Below, piece by piece: positions 43,973-52,053 of a DNA stretch of 52,053 bases. Location of the stretch: NCBI GenBank assembly GCA_903871545.1, contig CAIQHG010000086.1:1-52053 (forward strand), given 5' to 3'. The position numbers and the translations under genes are program-made. How positions within the stretch are numbered: the first letter of the stretch is position 1; every line of letters begins with the position of its first letter. Source of the DNA: an uncultured Burkholderiales bacterium. GTDB taxonomy: Bacteria > Pseudomonadota > Gammaproteobacteria > Burkholderiales > Burkholderiaceae_C. The notes under the pieces were generated by a model. It was not told the DNA's origin. It did no database searches and worked only from the letters and a program-made list of their open reading frames with translations.

Positions 43973-45016
43973 ATGACTCATTACTACATTTCCACAACCT
44001 TAAAAGCTATGCAGACCAATCAAAGAACAGAGCATTTAGTTAGATTACGCACACTCAAAGTCAACTCTACCCTACAGGCCTCCAATAGCAAATGGAGTTT
44101 AAACTCAATTATTGATCTAATTAACTTGCCCTTCAACGATTTGCTGTTTCAAGCCCAGCAAATTCACAGAACTCATTTCAACGCAAACGAGGTTCAGCTC
44201 TCGACCTTGTTGTCCATTAAAACGGGGGGATGTCCCGAGGACTGTGCTTACTGCCCGCAATCTGCGCATTATGAAACCGATGTCCAAGCCTCTAAAATAC
44301 TAGACACCGAGGAGGTCAAAGCTGCAGCGCAAGAGGCCAAGAAAAACGGCGCTAGTAGGTTCTGTATGGGGGCGGCTTGGAGGGAGCCAAAGGACAGAGA
44401 TATCGAGAAAGTTGTCGAGCTTATCAAAGTGGTTAAAGAGCTTGATATGGAAGCGTGTTGCACACTTGGAATGTTGAGTGCACAGCATGCAGAACAACTT
44501 AAAAACGCAGGACTGGATTATTACAACCACAACCTAGATACAACCCCAGAGAGCTACGCCGATATTATTACAACTAGGGTGTATCAAGAGCGCTTAGATA
44601 CCCTTGAGAATGTAAGAAATGCCGGAGTTCATGTTTGCAGCGGAGGAATAGTGGGTATGGGAGAAAGCCGTCAAGAGCGCGCAGGACTCATACACCAGCT
44701 AGCTAATTTAGAGCCCTACCCTGAGTCTGTCCCAATCAATAATCTGGTGCAAGTTGAGGGCACCCCCCTTTACGGTACAAAGGAGCTTGACCCTCTTGAA
44801 TTCGTAAGAACCATAGCCGTCGCAAGGATCACAATGCCAAAGGCACGCGTTAGGCTCTCAGCAGGTAGGCAAAATATGAATGAGGCAACGCAAGCGCTTT
44901 GTTTTATGGCCGGCGCCAACTCCATTTTTTATGGAGATAAACTCTTAACTACCGGCAATCCAGATTGGGATAGAGATCGGTCTTTACTTGAAAAACTGAA
45001 TATTCGAACGGTTTGA
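43973..45016 (+). CDS. bioB: biotin synthase
   Basis: BioB inserts sulfur into dethiobiotin in the last step of biotin synthesis. The radical-SAM motif CPEDCAYC gives Cys87, Cys91 and Cys94. Other family segments are [39 protein letters not shown], and [38 protein letters not shown], which holds the arginine near the [2Fe-2S] cluster. At 347 residues it is of normal length. No other bio gene is adjacent. It is divergent from modB with about 85 bases between. Confidence 0.98.
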   Translation: MTHYYISTTLKAMQTNQRTEHLVRLRTLKVNSTLQASNSKWSLNSIIDLINLPFNDLLFQAQQIHRTHFNANEVQLSTLLSIKTGGCPEDCAYCPQSAHYETDVQASKILDTEEVKAAAQEAKKNGASRFCMGAAWREPKDRDIEKVVELIKVVKELDMEACCTLGMLSAQHAEQLKNAGLDYYNHNLDTTPESYADIITTRVYQERLDTLENVRNAGVHVCSGGIVGMGESRQERAGLIHQLANLEPYPESVPINNLVQVEGTPLYGTKELDPLEFVRTIAVARITMPKARVRLSAGRQNMNEATQALCFMAGANSIFYGDKLLTTGNPDWDRDRSLLEKLNIRTV

Positions 45017-45063
45017 ATACGCAGTTTCAACCATAACTCGTACCGTCTGGTTTTTTTAAATTG

Positions 45064-45077
45064 AAGAAGCGCTTCTT
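45064..45077. repeat. 14-bp perfect palindrome downstream of bioB
   Basis: AAGAAGCGCTTCTT reads the same on both strands and is followed by TTTGG. It lies 48 bases after the bioB stop, in a 260-base spacer that otherwise holds only a 28-codon reading with a ribosome site (45165-45251) of doubtful reality. With no loop it is a poor terminator and could be an operator for a dimeric regulator. Confidence 0.4.
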
Positions 45078-45275
45078 TTGGCACGTAATAATTGATTATT
45101 GAGATTGATTCAAATAATTCAAGGTCGCCTCTTCTCGGTATCTTAGCCTAGGTGAGTAAAAAGGATGAATACAATTAAAAGAATCAGAAAGCACGCCCTG
45201 GCGTCTATTGGTTTATCTATTTCACCAAATATTCGAATCCTTTATAATTAATAAGTAACAAACATACCCTTATTT

Positions 45276-46163
45276 ATGAAACTATCACCCGCACTGTCCG
45301 CCGTTTTATCTTTGGCTTTAACTTACCCTATATTTTCATTAGCTCAGAGCGTTCCGATGGGTAACGATGCCTCTCAGTCCACCTATTCCCTATTCAAGTT
45401 AAGCCCGGATATTTCAAATAAAGGGTTCTTTAACAAAGACGCTGAATGGTTTTTCTCCTTGGGTTTTAACAAAACTTACTACGCCACTTCTAACATTAAC
45501 GTAAGTCAACCCGCTTTAGGAAATAACTTTACTGTCAATAGCGTTCAAGCGCACGACGAATACCGAACCCCTGGACTAAGAAGTCCTGACAACATTCGGG
45601 TAGGCCGATTCCTCAACGATGAGAAAACTTGGGGTATCGATTTAAGTTTAGACCACGACAAATACACAACTACTTTAGGTCAAACTGCCTTAGTGACTGG
45701 AACAAACACGGGGAGTCTTGGTATAGGTAATCAGCAGCTCAATTCGCCGACATTTTCTTACATGCTACACAACGGATTAAACCATCTGATGGTTGACCTC
45801 ATATACCGGGCCCCTCTATTTGGGGCTATCAACGAATCATCTAGCCTTGCATTTATAGGTAAGATTGGAACTGGACCAGCTATTGTTCACGCGTACAACC
45901 AAGTCAACGGTGTACAAAACGATGAGGGCGTCAAAGACTTTGCACACGTGCTTGGTTTTAATAGCGGCTGGTGGCGTATTGTGGGTCTCTCAACTGGAAT
46001 TGAGACCGGTGTGCGTTACACCTTTGCAAAGCCTCTATATGTTGAATTGACAGATAAGTCTATCTACACCATGGTGCGCAACATCCCTGTCAATCAAGGT
46101 ACGGCTACTCAAAATATCTTATCAAACGAAATTATTTTGAGTATTGGCTACACTATGAATTGA
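45276..46163 (+). CDS. hypothetical outer-membrane beta-barrel-like protein
   Basis: The 295-residue protein has a signal peptide (LSAVLSLALTYPIFSLA, then QSVPM). Alternating hydrophobic strands follow, with aromatic residues, and the protein ends in a strand (NEIILSIGYTMN). These are features of an outer-membrane barrel or a porin-like protein. Examples of strands are EWFFSLGFNKTYYAT, TWGIDLSLDHD and WRIVGLSTGIETGVRYTF. I cannot assign a specific family; the size would suit an OmpW-type or 8-12-stranded barrel. It is convergent with the cytochrome-porin gene. Confidence 0.65.
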   Translation: MKLSPALSAVLSLALTYPIFSLAQSVPMGNDASQSTYSLFKLSPDISNKGFFNKDAEWFFSLGFNKTYYATSNINVSQPALGNNFTVNSVQAHDEYRTPGLRSPDNIRVGRFLNDEKTWGIDLSLDHDKYTTTLGQTALVTGTNTGSLGIGNQQLNSPTFSYMLHNGLNHLMVDLIYRAPLFGAINESSSLAFIGKIGTGPAIVHAYNQVNGVQNDEGVKDFAHVLGFNSGWWRIVGLSTGIETGVRYTFAKPLYVELTDKSIYTMVRNIPVNQGTATQNILSNEIILSIGYTMN

Positions 46164-46248
46164 TGCGTGTAAGACCGCAATCATTAGACCCAACTGGGGA
46201 CCCTCTAGTAATTATAAATTTAATCCCTAGCAACCAAGTCCCAAGAAA

Positions 46249-47739
46249 TCAATAAAGCAAAGTGACGTAAAAATAACTTAAGTTATTATCACTTGCACTT
46301 CTTGGTAGACCGGAAGTGTTGTCAACAAATGCATTTCCCCCCAAAAACGTTTGATAGTAGGTTTGTTGAAAAACCATGTGCACATAGGGAATGGGATCAT
46401 AATAAACTTCAAAGCCCGCTCCGGATGTGTTGGGGGATCCATTAGAAGAACAGTACGTCAAAAGAGAGTTATTTTGATTACAGGCGCCCGTTACTACATT
46501 TTGGTCGGGGTTAAAACTCCAATATAAATTGTCTACGGTACCCCTGGATGAGAACTCGAAAATACTCAAACCGTATTTTCTTAAATAATCGTATGTCAGT
46601 TTGGACCTCAGCGTTACCAAATTACTATTTAAACTGTCATGACTTCTCCCAACAGACCTAGAACCCCAATTTACATCCTCATAAATAACTGTTGCCTGAG
46701 CAGAAAAAGAATGTGTATTGGTAATATGCTGGAGCTGTGTATCAAATCCGTAATCAAAATAAGTTCCCGAGGCTGAACCTGAGACTAAAGGATCCCTTAA
46801 AAGATGCGAGGTCATACCAAAACTTCCAATCATGAATGAATTTTCGCCTTCATTTTTACTCCAAACAAGTCTCCAGTAAGGATTGTTATCTGAACGCACA
46901 GGGGTTGCTCCTGATTGCGTGGAAAGAGTGGCCCAGCCGGGACGCCCCTTAAAGTAGTTGCTTAGCTCTAGATAAATGCTGTCATCAAACATTGCATATA
47001 CAGATAGGCCTACAACCTGGGAGTCAAGTCCGCCGTCAATTAAGCTAGATGGACCAAATTGCCCTATTCCCCAGGCATTTTGTAAACTAGAGTTCCTATA
47101 CGGAAACCCGTAAATTGGTGTGGTGGACCACAGGTCTTGAACTGTAGGAGAATTGTTGACACTAACTCCCCAGTTAATCTTCTCGGCACCTATTAACGAC
47201 TCCTTACTAAATCTAATCTCGCTTGCATCCAAATAGGTGTCTTGCCCGACTTTTGTTCCAGTTTGAACCCCAGAACTTCCATAAATAGGATTTGTATTGG
47301 CTAAGTTGGCGGTCCATTTGAGATATCCACCCACGTTATCCGTAAATTTACCTGCAACAAAAAGATTGGCTTCTTCAAAAATGGGCTGATCATTTTTTGC
47401 TAATGTAATACTAGGAGCCAGACTTGAAGATGTATCATTTATTTTAGTGACAGATGCTGTAGCCATTACTGAAAGGGGAAATACCTGTTTACCCATGGTG
47501 TAGCCCATAAGTTTAAATTTACGCCCCTCATAGGTAAGTTCACCAAAATTCAAATGACAAGTGGAGCAAGGCTGATCAGTTTGTCTGGAAAATGAAGGTA
47601 AAGCGTAGCTGTATGTGTTGAAAAATAAAAATAAAAAAAACAAAATCATGCCCTTAGGGATTTTGTTTAAACTTAAATAAAACATTAAAGACCCAAGAAA
47701 AATGCCACTAATCCGAAATCCGGATTTACCTCTTCCCAT
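46249..47739 (-). CDS. cytochrome c-porin fusion-like outer-membrane protein
   Basis: After a signal sequence (hydrophobic ILFFLFLFFNTYSYA) the mature protein starts LPSFSRQTDQPCSTCHLNFGEL. It contains one CxxCH heme-c motif, then a GRKFKLMGYTMG segment, then about 400 residues of predicted beta strands ending in a terminal aromatic strand (SYFYVTLLY). This layout resembles fused monoheme cytochrome-porins such as Cyc2 and a related betaproteobacterial family annotated only as cytochrome c. The start is uncertain: ATG 47739, 47685 and 47649 are all possible, and the latter two give more compact signal peptides. No partner cytochrome gene is adjacent. Confidence 0.75.
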   Translation of the reverse strand: MGRGKSGFRISGIFLGSLMFYLSLNKIPKGMILFFLFLFFNTYSYALPSFSRQTDQPCSTCHLNFGELTYEGRKFKLMGYTMGKQVFPLSVMATASVTKINDTSSSLAPSITLAKNDQPIFEEANLFVAGKFTDNVGGYLKWTANLANTNPIYGSSGVQTGTKVGQDTYLDASEIRFSKESLIGAEKINWGVSVNNSPTVQDLWSTTPIYGFPYRNSSLQNAWGIGQFGPSSLIDGGLDSQVVGLSVYAMFDDSIYLELSNYFKGRPGWATLSTQSGATPVRSDNNPYWRLVWSKNEGENSFMIGSFGMTSHLLRDPLVSGSASGTYFDYGFDTQLQHITNTHSFSAQATVIYEDVNWGSRSVGRSHDSLNSNLVTLRSKLTYDYLRKYGLSIFEFSSRGTVDNLYWSFNPDQNVVTGACNQNNSLLTYCSSNGSPNTSGAGFEVYYDPIPYVHMVFQQTYYQTFLGGNAFVDNTSGLPRSASDNNLSYFYVTLLY

Positions 47740-48000
47740 GATAACCCAAAATAATATGGGTACTTACTGTGAAAAGAAAAGTACGAATATCTTTTTAAAA
47801 AAAACTCATTAAATTAATAAGTCTGTAACAGTTTATAAGCAAAATAAAAACTGAATTATCAGTCATAGAAAAAATCTTTCTCGCGCTCTTGGTTAAATAT
47901 TTCTAATTTTCTTGCCGATCAAAGCAAAAAAGATAGTTATAAATTAATCAGAATTAAAAAATTTTAACTTTAATCCGAAATTAAAAGAGAGGTATTGATT

Positions 48001-48285
48001 ATGAAAATATTTGACTTGACATCTATTCAGGTAAAAGAGTGCATCGAACGCAACCCAAGATTTTATGAAATGTATCGGTGCTCGAACTTTATCACTGAGT
48101 CCAACGAAGTAAATGATAAAAAATTAAACGTAGAATTTTTCTTAATGAGCTTATTGCGAAAAATTTCTCCTTTTCCAAGCAATGCGAGGCAAATAGTTAA
48201 GATAATTAACTTCACTAGACCTCAATCAATTAGCGAACTAGAAAGACTAGGGAATGCATATATTTATTCGACAAACTTTAACTGA
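48001..48285 (+). CDS. hypothetical small protein
   Basis: The 94-residue protein is preceded by GAGAGG at a good distance from ATG 48001, which supports translation. The product (KIFDLTSIQVKECIERNPRFYEMYRC, later FNFL-type helices) is mostly helical, with no signal or membrane segment. I do not recognise a family. It stands alone in an AT-rich accessory stretch between the cytochrome-porin gene and a second barrel gene. Confidence 0.6.
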   Translation: MKIFDLTSIQVKECIERNPRFYEMYRCSNFITESNEVNDKKLNVEFFLMSLLRKISPFPSNARQIVKIINFTRPQSISELERLGNAYIYSTNFN

Positions 48286-48584
48286 TTGGTTAAGCATAAA
48301 GTTACTATGTTTGTCCTTGAGGCTAAGTCTAAGCCAACGAATCACAATCCTCCAAAGCAACTTGACGTTTGGAAGATTTCGATGACTTAGAAAGTGCACA
48401 AGGAGTGTGCGCAATGAAGGTGCGCAATGACTGGGCATTAAGGCAGTGTAAGCTTATACTCAATATTAATTGAAGAAATTACACCAACTAACACAAGCTT
48501 ATATCATTGCCTTAAAGAATCAGGCCTTACCCCAAGATTGATAAGATATTCCTGTTTTGTCAATCATAGATTAAAATGTAGAAT
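48286..48584. other. spacer with a short direct repeat
   Basis: No credible gene is visible. GTGCGCAATGA occurs twice at about 48407-48430 as an 11-base direct repeat in close tandem. The right part should hold the promoter for the barrel gene at 48585. No consensus promoter or terminator can be named with confidence. Confidence 0.35.
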
Positions 48585-49274
48585 ATGGACCATAAGCCAT
48601 TTCAATCTATGCCCATATCTTCTATATTTTTATTACTTTTTTCTTGCTTCGTGGCAACCAATGCCAGTGCGCAAGCCAAAAATTTTGAGGGTTTCGATTT
48701 AAATTTAATTTCTGGGTTTGTGTCTTTGAAGTCCTCAACTAGCGCTGAGAATCTTCCGAGCATTTCTATTCAAAGAGACTCCCCTCAAAGTAATCCATTT
48801 TTATTAAGCGCAGGCTACACCGCTGCTATTTCTGAAAGCTACACCGTTGGAGCTTCCGTTAACTTTGACTTAACTAAATCCCCAGCATCAAATGTAAATG
48901 TCTATTCAAACGGAACACTTTTACCCAAATTTGGCAGCTCACAAGGTTTTAAAAACAGAGAGGGACTCGCTATCAAGCTAGGTTACGCTTTAGATCCAAA
49001 CGCCCTCGCTTATTCAAAATTTGGTTATTCATGGGCTTCTACATACGGAACCAATAACGATGGAAGTGCTTTTAATGGGGATAATATTAAATTCACCTCT
49101 TACGCGGTAGGCTTAAGAGTTTCGCTAGATACAAAATTGTTTACGCTTGGAGAATTAAACTACAACCAAATTTTGCTCAATCAAACTAAAAAGACGATTG
49201 GACTCAATCAAGCTATTATTGATTCTAAAAGTGATGGATACTCAATCTTAATAGGCTTAGGATATCTCTTTTAG
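48585..49274 (+). CDS. hypothetical outer-membrane beta-barrel protein
   Basis: The 229-residue protein has a signal peptide (SIFLLLFSCFVATNASA, then QAKNF) and amphipathic strands with glycine-aromatic turns (LLSAGYTAAISESYTVGASVNFDL, LAYSKFGYSWAS, KFTSYAVGLRVSLDT). It ends ILIGLGYLF, the terminal aromatic strand that BAM recognises. It resembles small 8-stranded porin-like proteins of betaproteobacteria, but I cannot name the family. The ATG lacks a strong Shine-Dalgarno sequence. Confidence 0.7.
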   Translation: MDHKPFQSMPISSIFLLLFSCFVATNASAQAKNFEGFDLNLISGFVSLKSSTSAENLPSISIQRDSPQSNPFLLSAGYTAAISESYTVGASVNFDLTKSPASNVNVYSNGTLLPKFGSSQGFKNREGLAIKLGYALDPNALAYSKFGYSWASTYGTNNDGSAFNGDNIKFTSYAVGLRVSLDTKLFTLGELNYNQILLNQTKKTIGLNQAIIDSKSDGYSILIGLGYLF

Positions 49275-49414
49275 CGAGGCTCAGGCTACATTGACCCATA
49301 TTATTTCGTTTTAAAAGGTTCGCAATGAATAACAGTGTGTTGATACACTTTTAGTTCTAATTACCTAAATCCTGAACACAAAGGTACATTTCACGCCTGT
49401 TGTGTACTCCACTT

Positions 49415-50803
49415 CTAACGAGTTTTACGCACCGGGGTTTTCATTGTTACAAACTCTTCTGCTACGGTGGGATGCACTGCAATTGTGTCATCGAAATCAT
49501 TCTTGGTGGCTCCCATTTTCAAAGCGACTGCAATTGCTTGAATAATCTCCGGGGCTTCATCCCCTATCATGTGCGCACCAAGGACTTTTTGAGATTCTGA
49601 ATCTACAATAAGTTTCATAAAAACCTTTTCATTCCTACCTGATAATGCGTGTTTAAGGGGTTTGAAATGAGCCTCATAAATATCTATAGTTTTGTATTTA
49701 TCAAGTGCTTGTCCCTCCGTTAATCCAACAGTTCCAATTGGGGGTTGTGTAAATACTGCGCTTGCTACTTGAGATAAATCGACTTTTTTGGGCTCATTTC
49801 CAAAGAGTGTCTGAGCTACTGCGTTTCCCTCTCTGATTGCTACAGGGGTTAAAGTTACTGCGCTGGATACGTCACCCACAGCGTAAATAGATCCAACTGA
49901 GGTTTTACCGTAAGAGTCTACGCTAATGGATCCATCGCTGTCTAAGAGTACTCCAACGCTCTCTAAATTAAGATGTTGCGTATTGGGAATTCGCCCAGTT
50001 GCAAACATGACTTGATCTACATTTTCTGTCGGATGTCTTTGATCTTTAAATTTAACATTGAAGGTTTTTGTAGTATTTTCAACAATCTGCTCTAAATGAG
50101 ACTCCAAAAAGAACTCGATACCCTTGAGAGTCATCTCCTGCCTGATATGTTTTCTAATACTTTCATCGAAACCATCGCTTAAAACTTCACGTCCGCGGTG
50201 GATGACAGTTACTTTTGTACCTAAACCATTAAAAATTCCAGCAAACTCTAAGGCGATATACCCGGCACCTACTATGACGATATGCTGGGGTTGTTGAGTT
50301 AAGTTGAAAACTTCATTGGATGAAATACCGTACTCTATCCCTGGAATTTTCGGTAATCGAGGTGTTCCACCAGTGGCAATCAAAATATATTTTGCTGCTA
50401 TCTTTCTGGGCTCTGCTCCATCAATGTGAACTTGATGCTCGTCAATTAAAGAAGCCCGTCCTTTAAAAATTGAAACATTTGCAGCCAACAAATTTTTCTC
50501 GTAAATTTCACTAAGTCTGGAAATTTCTAGATTTTTACCTTTAATTAAAGTTTCCCAAGAAAAGGATGAATCACCAAAGCTCCAACCATACCCTTTAGCA
50601 TCCTCAAAGGAGTGAGAGAAATGGGAAGCGTACACCATCAATTTTTTAGGCACGCAACCCCTTATGACACAAGTACCTCCATATCTGTACTCCTCTACTA
50701 TTGCAACCTTTGCCCCTAACTGACTGGCAATTCTTGCAGCTCGCACCCCTCCAGAGCCTCCTCCAATTACGAGGAAGTCAAAGTCATAGTTACTTTTATT
50801 CAT
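49415..50803 (-). CDS. gor: glutathione-disulfide reductase
   Basis: Gor reduces oxidised glutathione with NADPH. The 462-residue flavoprotein has the FAD motif VIGGGSGGVRAAR, the redox disulfide Cys45/Cys50 in GGTCVIRGCVPKK, the NAD(P) motif VGAGYIALEFAGI with HRGREVL (the arginines favour NADPH), ATGRIPN, and the C-terminal dimer-interface HPTVAEEFVTM with the catalytic His. It is followed upstream on the same strand by a YghU-type glutathione transferase gene, which fits a glutathione redox module. Length is normal. Confidence 0.96.
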   Translation of the reverse strand: MNKSNYDFDFLVIGGGSGGVRAARIASQLGAKVAIVEEYRYGGTCVIRGCVPKKLMVYASHFSHSFEDAKGYGWSFGDSSFSWETLIKGKNLEISRLSEIYEKNLLAANVSIFKGRASLIDEHQVHIDGAEPRKIAAKYILIATGGTPRLPKIPGIEYGISSNEVFNLTQQPQHIVIVGAGYIALEFAGIFNGLGTKVTVIHRGREVLSDGFDESIRKHIRQEMTLKGIEFFLESHLEQIVENTTKTFNVKFKDQRHPTENVDQVMFATGRIPNTQHLNLESVGVLLDSDGSISVDSYGKTSVGSIYAVGDVSSAVTLTPVAIREGNAVAQTLFGNEPKKVDLSQVASAVFTQPPIGTVGLTEGQALDKYKTIDIYEAHFKPLKHALSGRNEKVFMKLIVDSESQKVLGAHMIGDEAPEIIQAIAVALKMGATKNDFDDTIAVHPTVAEEFVTMKTPVRKTR

Positions 50804-50975
50804 TTTCTTTTAAACTGTGATAGACCGTGAATATTTTTAGTAATTAGGTTAACCCAGAATGTACAGAAAGATAAGTAGGCAATATAAATAACAAATCCTA
50901 TGTTGACATGGATCAAATGAAAGTTGGGGGGTGTTCTTCGATCTCTTTAGTTTTCGAGCCCAAGGCGAATCATGA

Positions 50976-51854
50976 TTAGGCTCCCAACTTATTGATTTTG
51001 TCCTGGGTTTTAGTTAGAAAGTCGTTTGCATCATGACGCTCGTGAAGTTGCTCAAATGGTTCACCAAAAGTACGATTAACCATTCTTCCTCGCTTTACTG
51101 CGGGCCTTGAGTATATAGAGTCAACCCACCTGTTTACATTCTTATAATCTTGTACGCTTAGGAATTCAGCTGCCCCGTAAAGCCAGCCTTTAACCAATCC
51201 ACCGTACCAAGGGAATACTGAAATATCTGCAATTGTGTATTCATTGCCAGACAAGTATTCATTTTTGGCTAAGCGTTGATCAAGTACGTCGAGTTGACGT
51301 TTCACTTCCATTGCGAAGCGATCAATTGGATACTCCATCTTTGTTGGAGCGTAAGCGTAGAAGTGACCAAATCCGCCTCCAAGGTAAGGGGCACTCCCCA
51401 TTTGCCAGAAAAGCCAATTCATGGTCTCAGTTCGCGTTGCAAGGTCTTTGGGTAAAAAAGCGTTAAATTTTTCAGCCAAATAAAGCAAAATTGATCCGGA
51501 TTCAAAAACTCTGATGTGTTGCCCTGAGCTGCGGTCCTCAAGTACTGGAATCTTTGAGTTTGGATTAAGCGCCACAAATCCAGAGCTAAATTGACCCCCG
51601 TCGCTGATTTTGACCAGCCACGCGTCGTATTCAGCGCCTGTGTGGCCTTGTGCCAGTAACTCCTCAAGCATTATTGTGACCTTGACGCCGTTGGGCGTAC
51701 CCATTGAGTAAAGTTGTAAGGGGTGATGACCAACTGGCAATGCCTGCTCGACCCTGGAGCCAGCAGTTGGTCGATTGATACTTGCAAATTTTCCGCCGTT
51801 TGGTTTTTCCCAAGTCCATACTTTGGGTGGAATGTAATCAGATGCGTTAGACAT
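50976..51854 (-). CDS. yghU: YghU-type glutathione-dependent disulfide-bond oxidoreductase
   Basis: This is a glutathione S-transferase fold protein of 292 residues, closest to the YghU/Nu class. It has the extended N-terminus YIPPKVWTWEKPNGGKFASINRPTAG, the thioredoxin-like domain (LQLYSMGTPNGVKVTIMLEE, NPNSKIPVLED, FESGSILLYLAEK) and the helical C-domain (YTIADISVFPWYGG). YghU acts in disulfide exchange with glutathione and has little classical transferase activity. It lies 172 bases upstream of gor on the same strand, so the two may share regulation. The sequence after it (to 52053) is AT-rich with no clear gene. Confidence 0.95.
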   Translation of the reverse strand: MSNASDYIPPKVWTWEKPNGGKFASINRPTAGSRVEQALPVGHHPLQLYSMGTPNGVKVTIMLEELLAQGHTGAEYDAWLVKISDGGQFSSGFVALNPNSKIPVLEDRSSGQHIRVFESGSILLYLAEKFNAFLPKDLATRTETMNWLFWQMGSAPYLGGGFGHFYAYAPTKMEYPIDRFAMEVKRQLDVLDQRLAKNEYLSGNEYTIADISVFPWYGGLVKGWLYGAAEFLSVQDYKNVNRWVDSIYSRPAVKRGRMVNRTFGEPFEQLHERHDANDFLTKTQDKINKLGA

Positions 51855-52053
51855 TAAAGTTCCCTTTTTTAAATAGCCATTAGGATTATGTGATAAAGAA
51901 ATTGTAAAAATTCTTCAAAGGAGGATCTCTATCTGAAATCTCATAAATAAATTTTATACCTTGGGTTAGTAATTTTGTTAAGTTTACTACTTTGTTTTCA
52001 ATTCAGTTTAATTTTAATACTTTGTAAAATTTTGCAATAAAAGAATTTAAAAA

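Noticed and set aside
45078..45096. TGGCACG after bioB as a sigma-54 promoter
   Set aside because: No GC dinucleotide is found at the -12 position.
45165..45251. 28-codon open frame with an AAGGATG ribosome site before the barrel gene
   Set aside because: It is very short, and the product shows no clear signal, domain or conservation evidence. Kept only as a remark.
48247..48438. 63-residue minus-strand reading over the end of the small orphan gene
   Set aside because: It overlaps the better-supported plus-strand gene and has no ribosome site or recognisable domain.

Overview
The window looks like chromosomal DNA of a Gram-negative betaproteobacterium, most likely a member of the Burkholderiales with a moderate GC content (estimated by eye in the mid-40s, not computed). 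The reasons are the two tandem cyanophycin synthetases with an adjacent ABC transporter/DUF1854 pair, the glnA-ntrB-ntrC order, a bacterial GOR/YghU pair, and many secreted or outer-membrane proteins. No tRNA, rRNA, CRISPR array, transposase, integrase or phage gene was seen. Genus-level assignment is not supported from the sequence alone.

Region 1 (1-4490) is a chaperone locus: the tail of an unknown gene, then grpE, dnaK and dnaJ. Heat-shock (sigma-32 type) promoter-like sequences lie ahead of grpE and dnaK. Region 2 (4490-12420) is a cyanophycin locus. A DUF1854 protein and an ABC exporter-type protein are on the minus strand. Divergent from them are CphA' (intact ATP-grasp, decayed Mur-ligase domain) and full-length CphA. 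Region 3 (12420-24310) is a large and largely uncharacterised amidoligase/transglutaminase locus. A minus-strand pair encodes a circularly permuted ATP-grasp protein and an alpha-E protein as separate chains. A plus-strand operon encodes a transglutaminase-DUF2126 protein, a fused ATP-grasp/alpha-E protein and a second transglutaminase, followed by a RidA-family protein. These two neighbouring regions are the best candidates for undescribed biology.

Region 4 (24500-33400) is mostly housekeeping: a TPR membrane protein, YihY, a DUF2069 protein, an FAD-linked oxidase, thymidylate synthase, a methyltransferase, dihydrofolate reductase, a DUF4337 protein and exonuclease III. Thymidylate synthase and DHFR cooperate in the thymidylate/folate cycle, although a minus-strand methyltransferase gene separates them. 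Region 5 (33470-38530) is nitrogen control: glnA, a small secreted protein, ntrB and ntrC, all on the minus strand. A near-consensus sigma-54 promoter precedes glnA and a strong bidirectional terminator follows it. NtrB and NtrC would sense nitrogen status and activate that promoter.

Region 6 (38530-45020) holds a CinA/MoeA-like domain protein, a secreted GlcG/HbpS-family protein, secreted and lipoprotein hypotheticals, modBC without modA, and bioB. Region 7 (45020-49400) is AT-rich and accessory in character. It has two outer-membrane-barrel-like proteins around a cytochrome c-porin fusion, plus a small unknown protein. Region 8 (49400-51860) pairs glutathione reductase with a YghU-type glutathione transferase.
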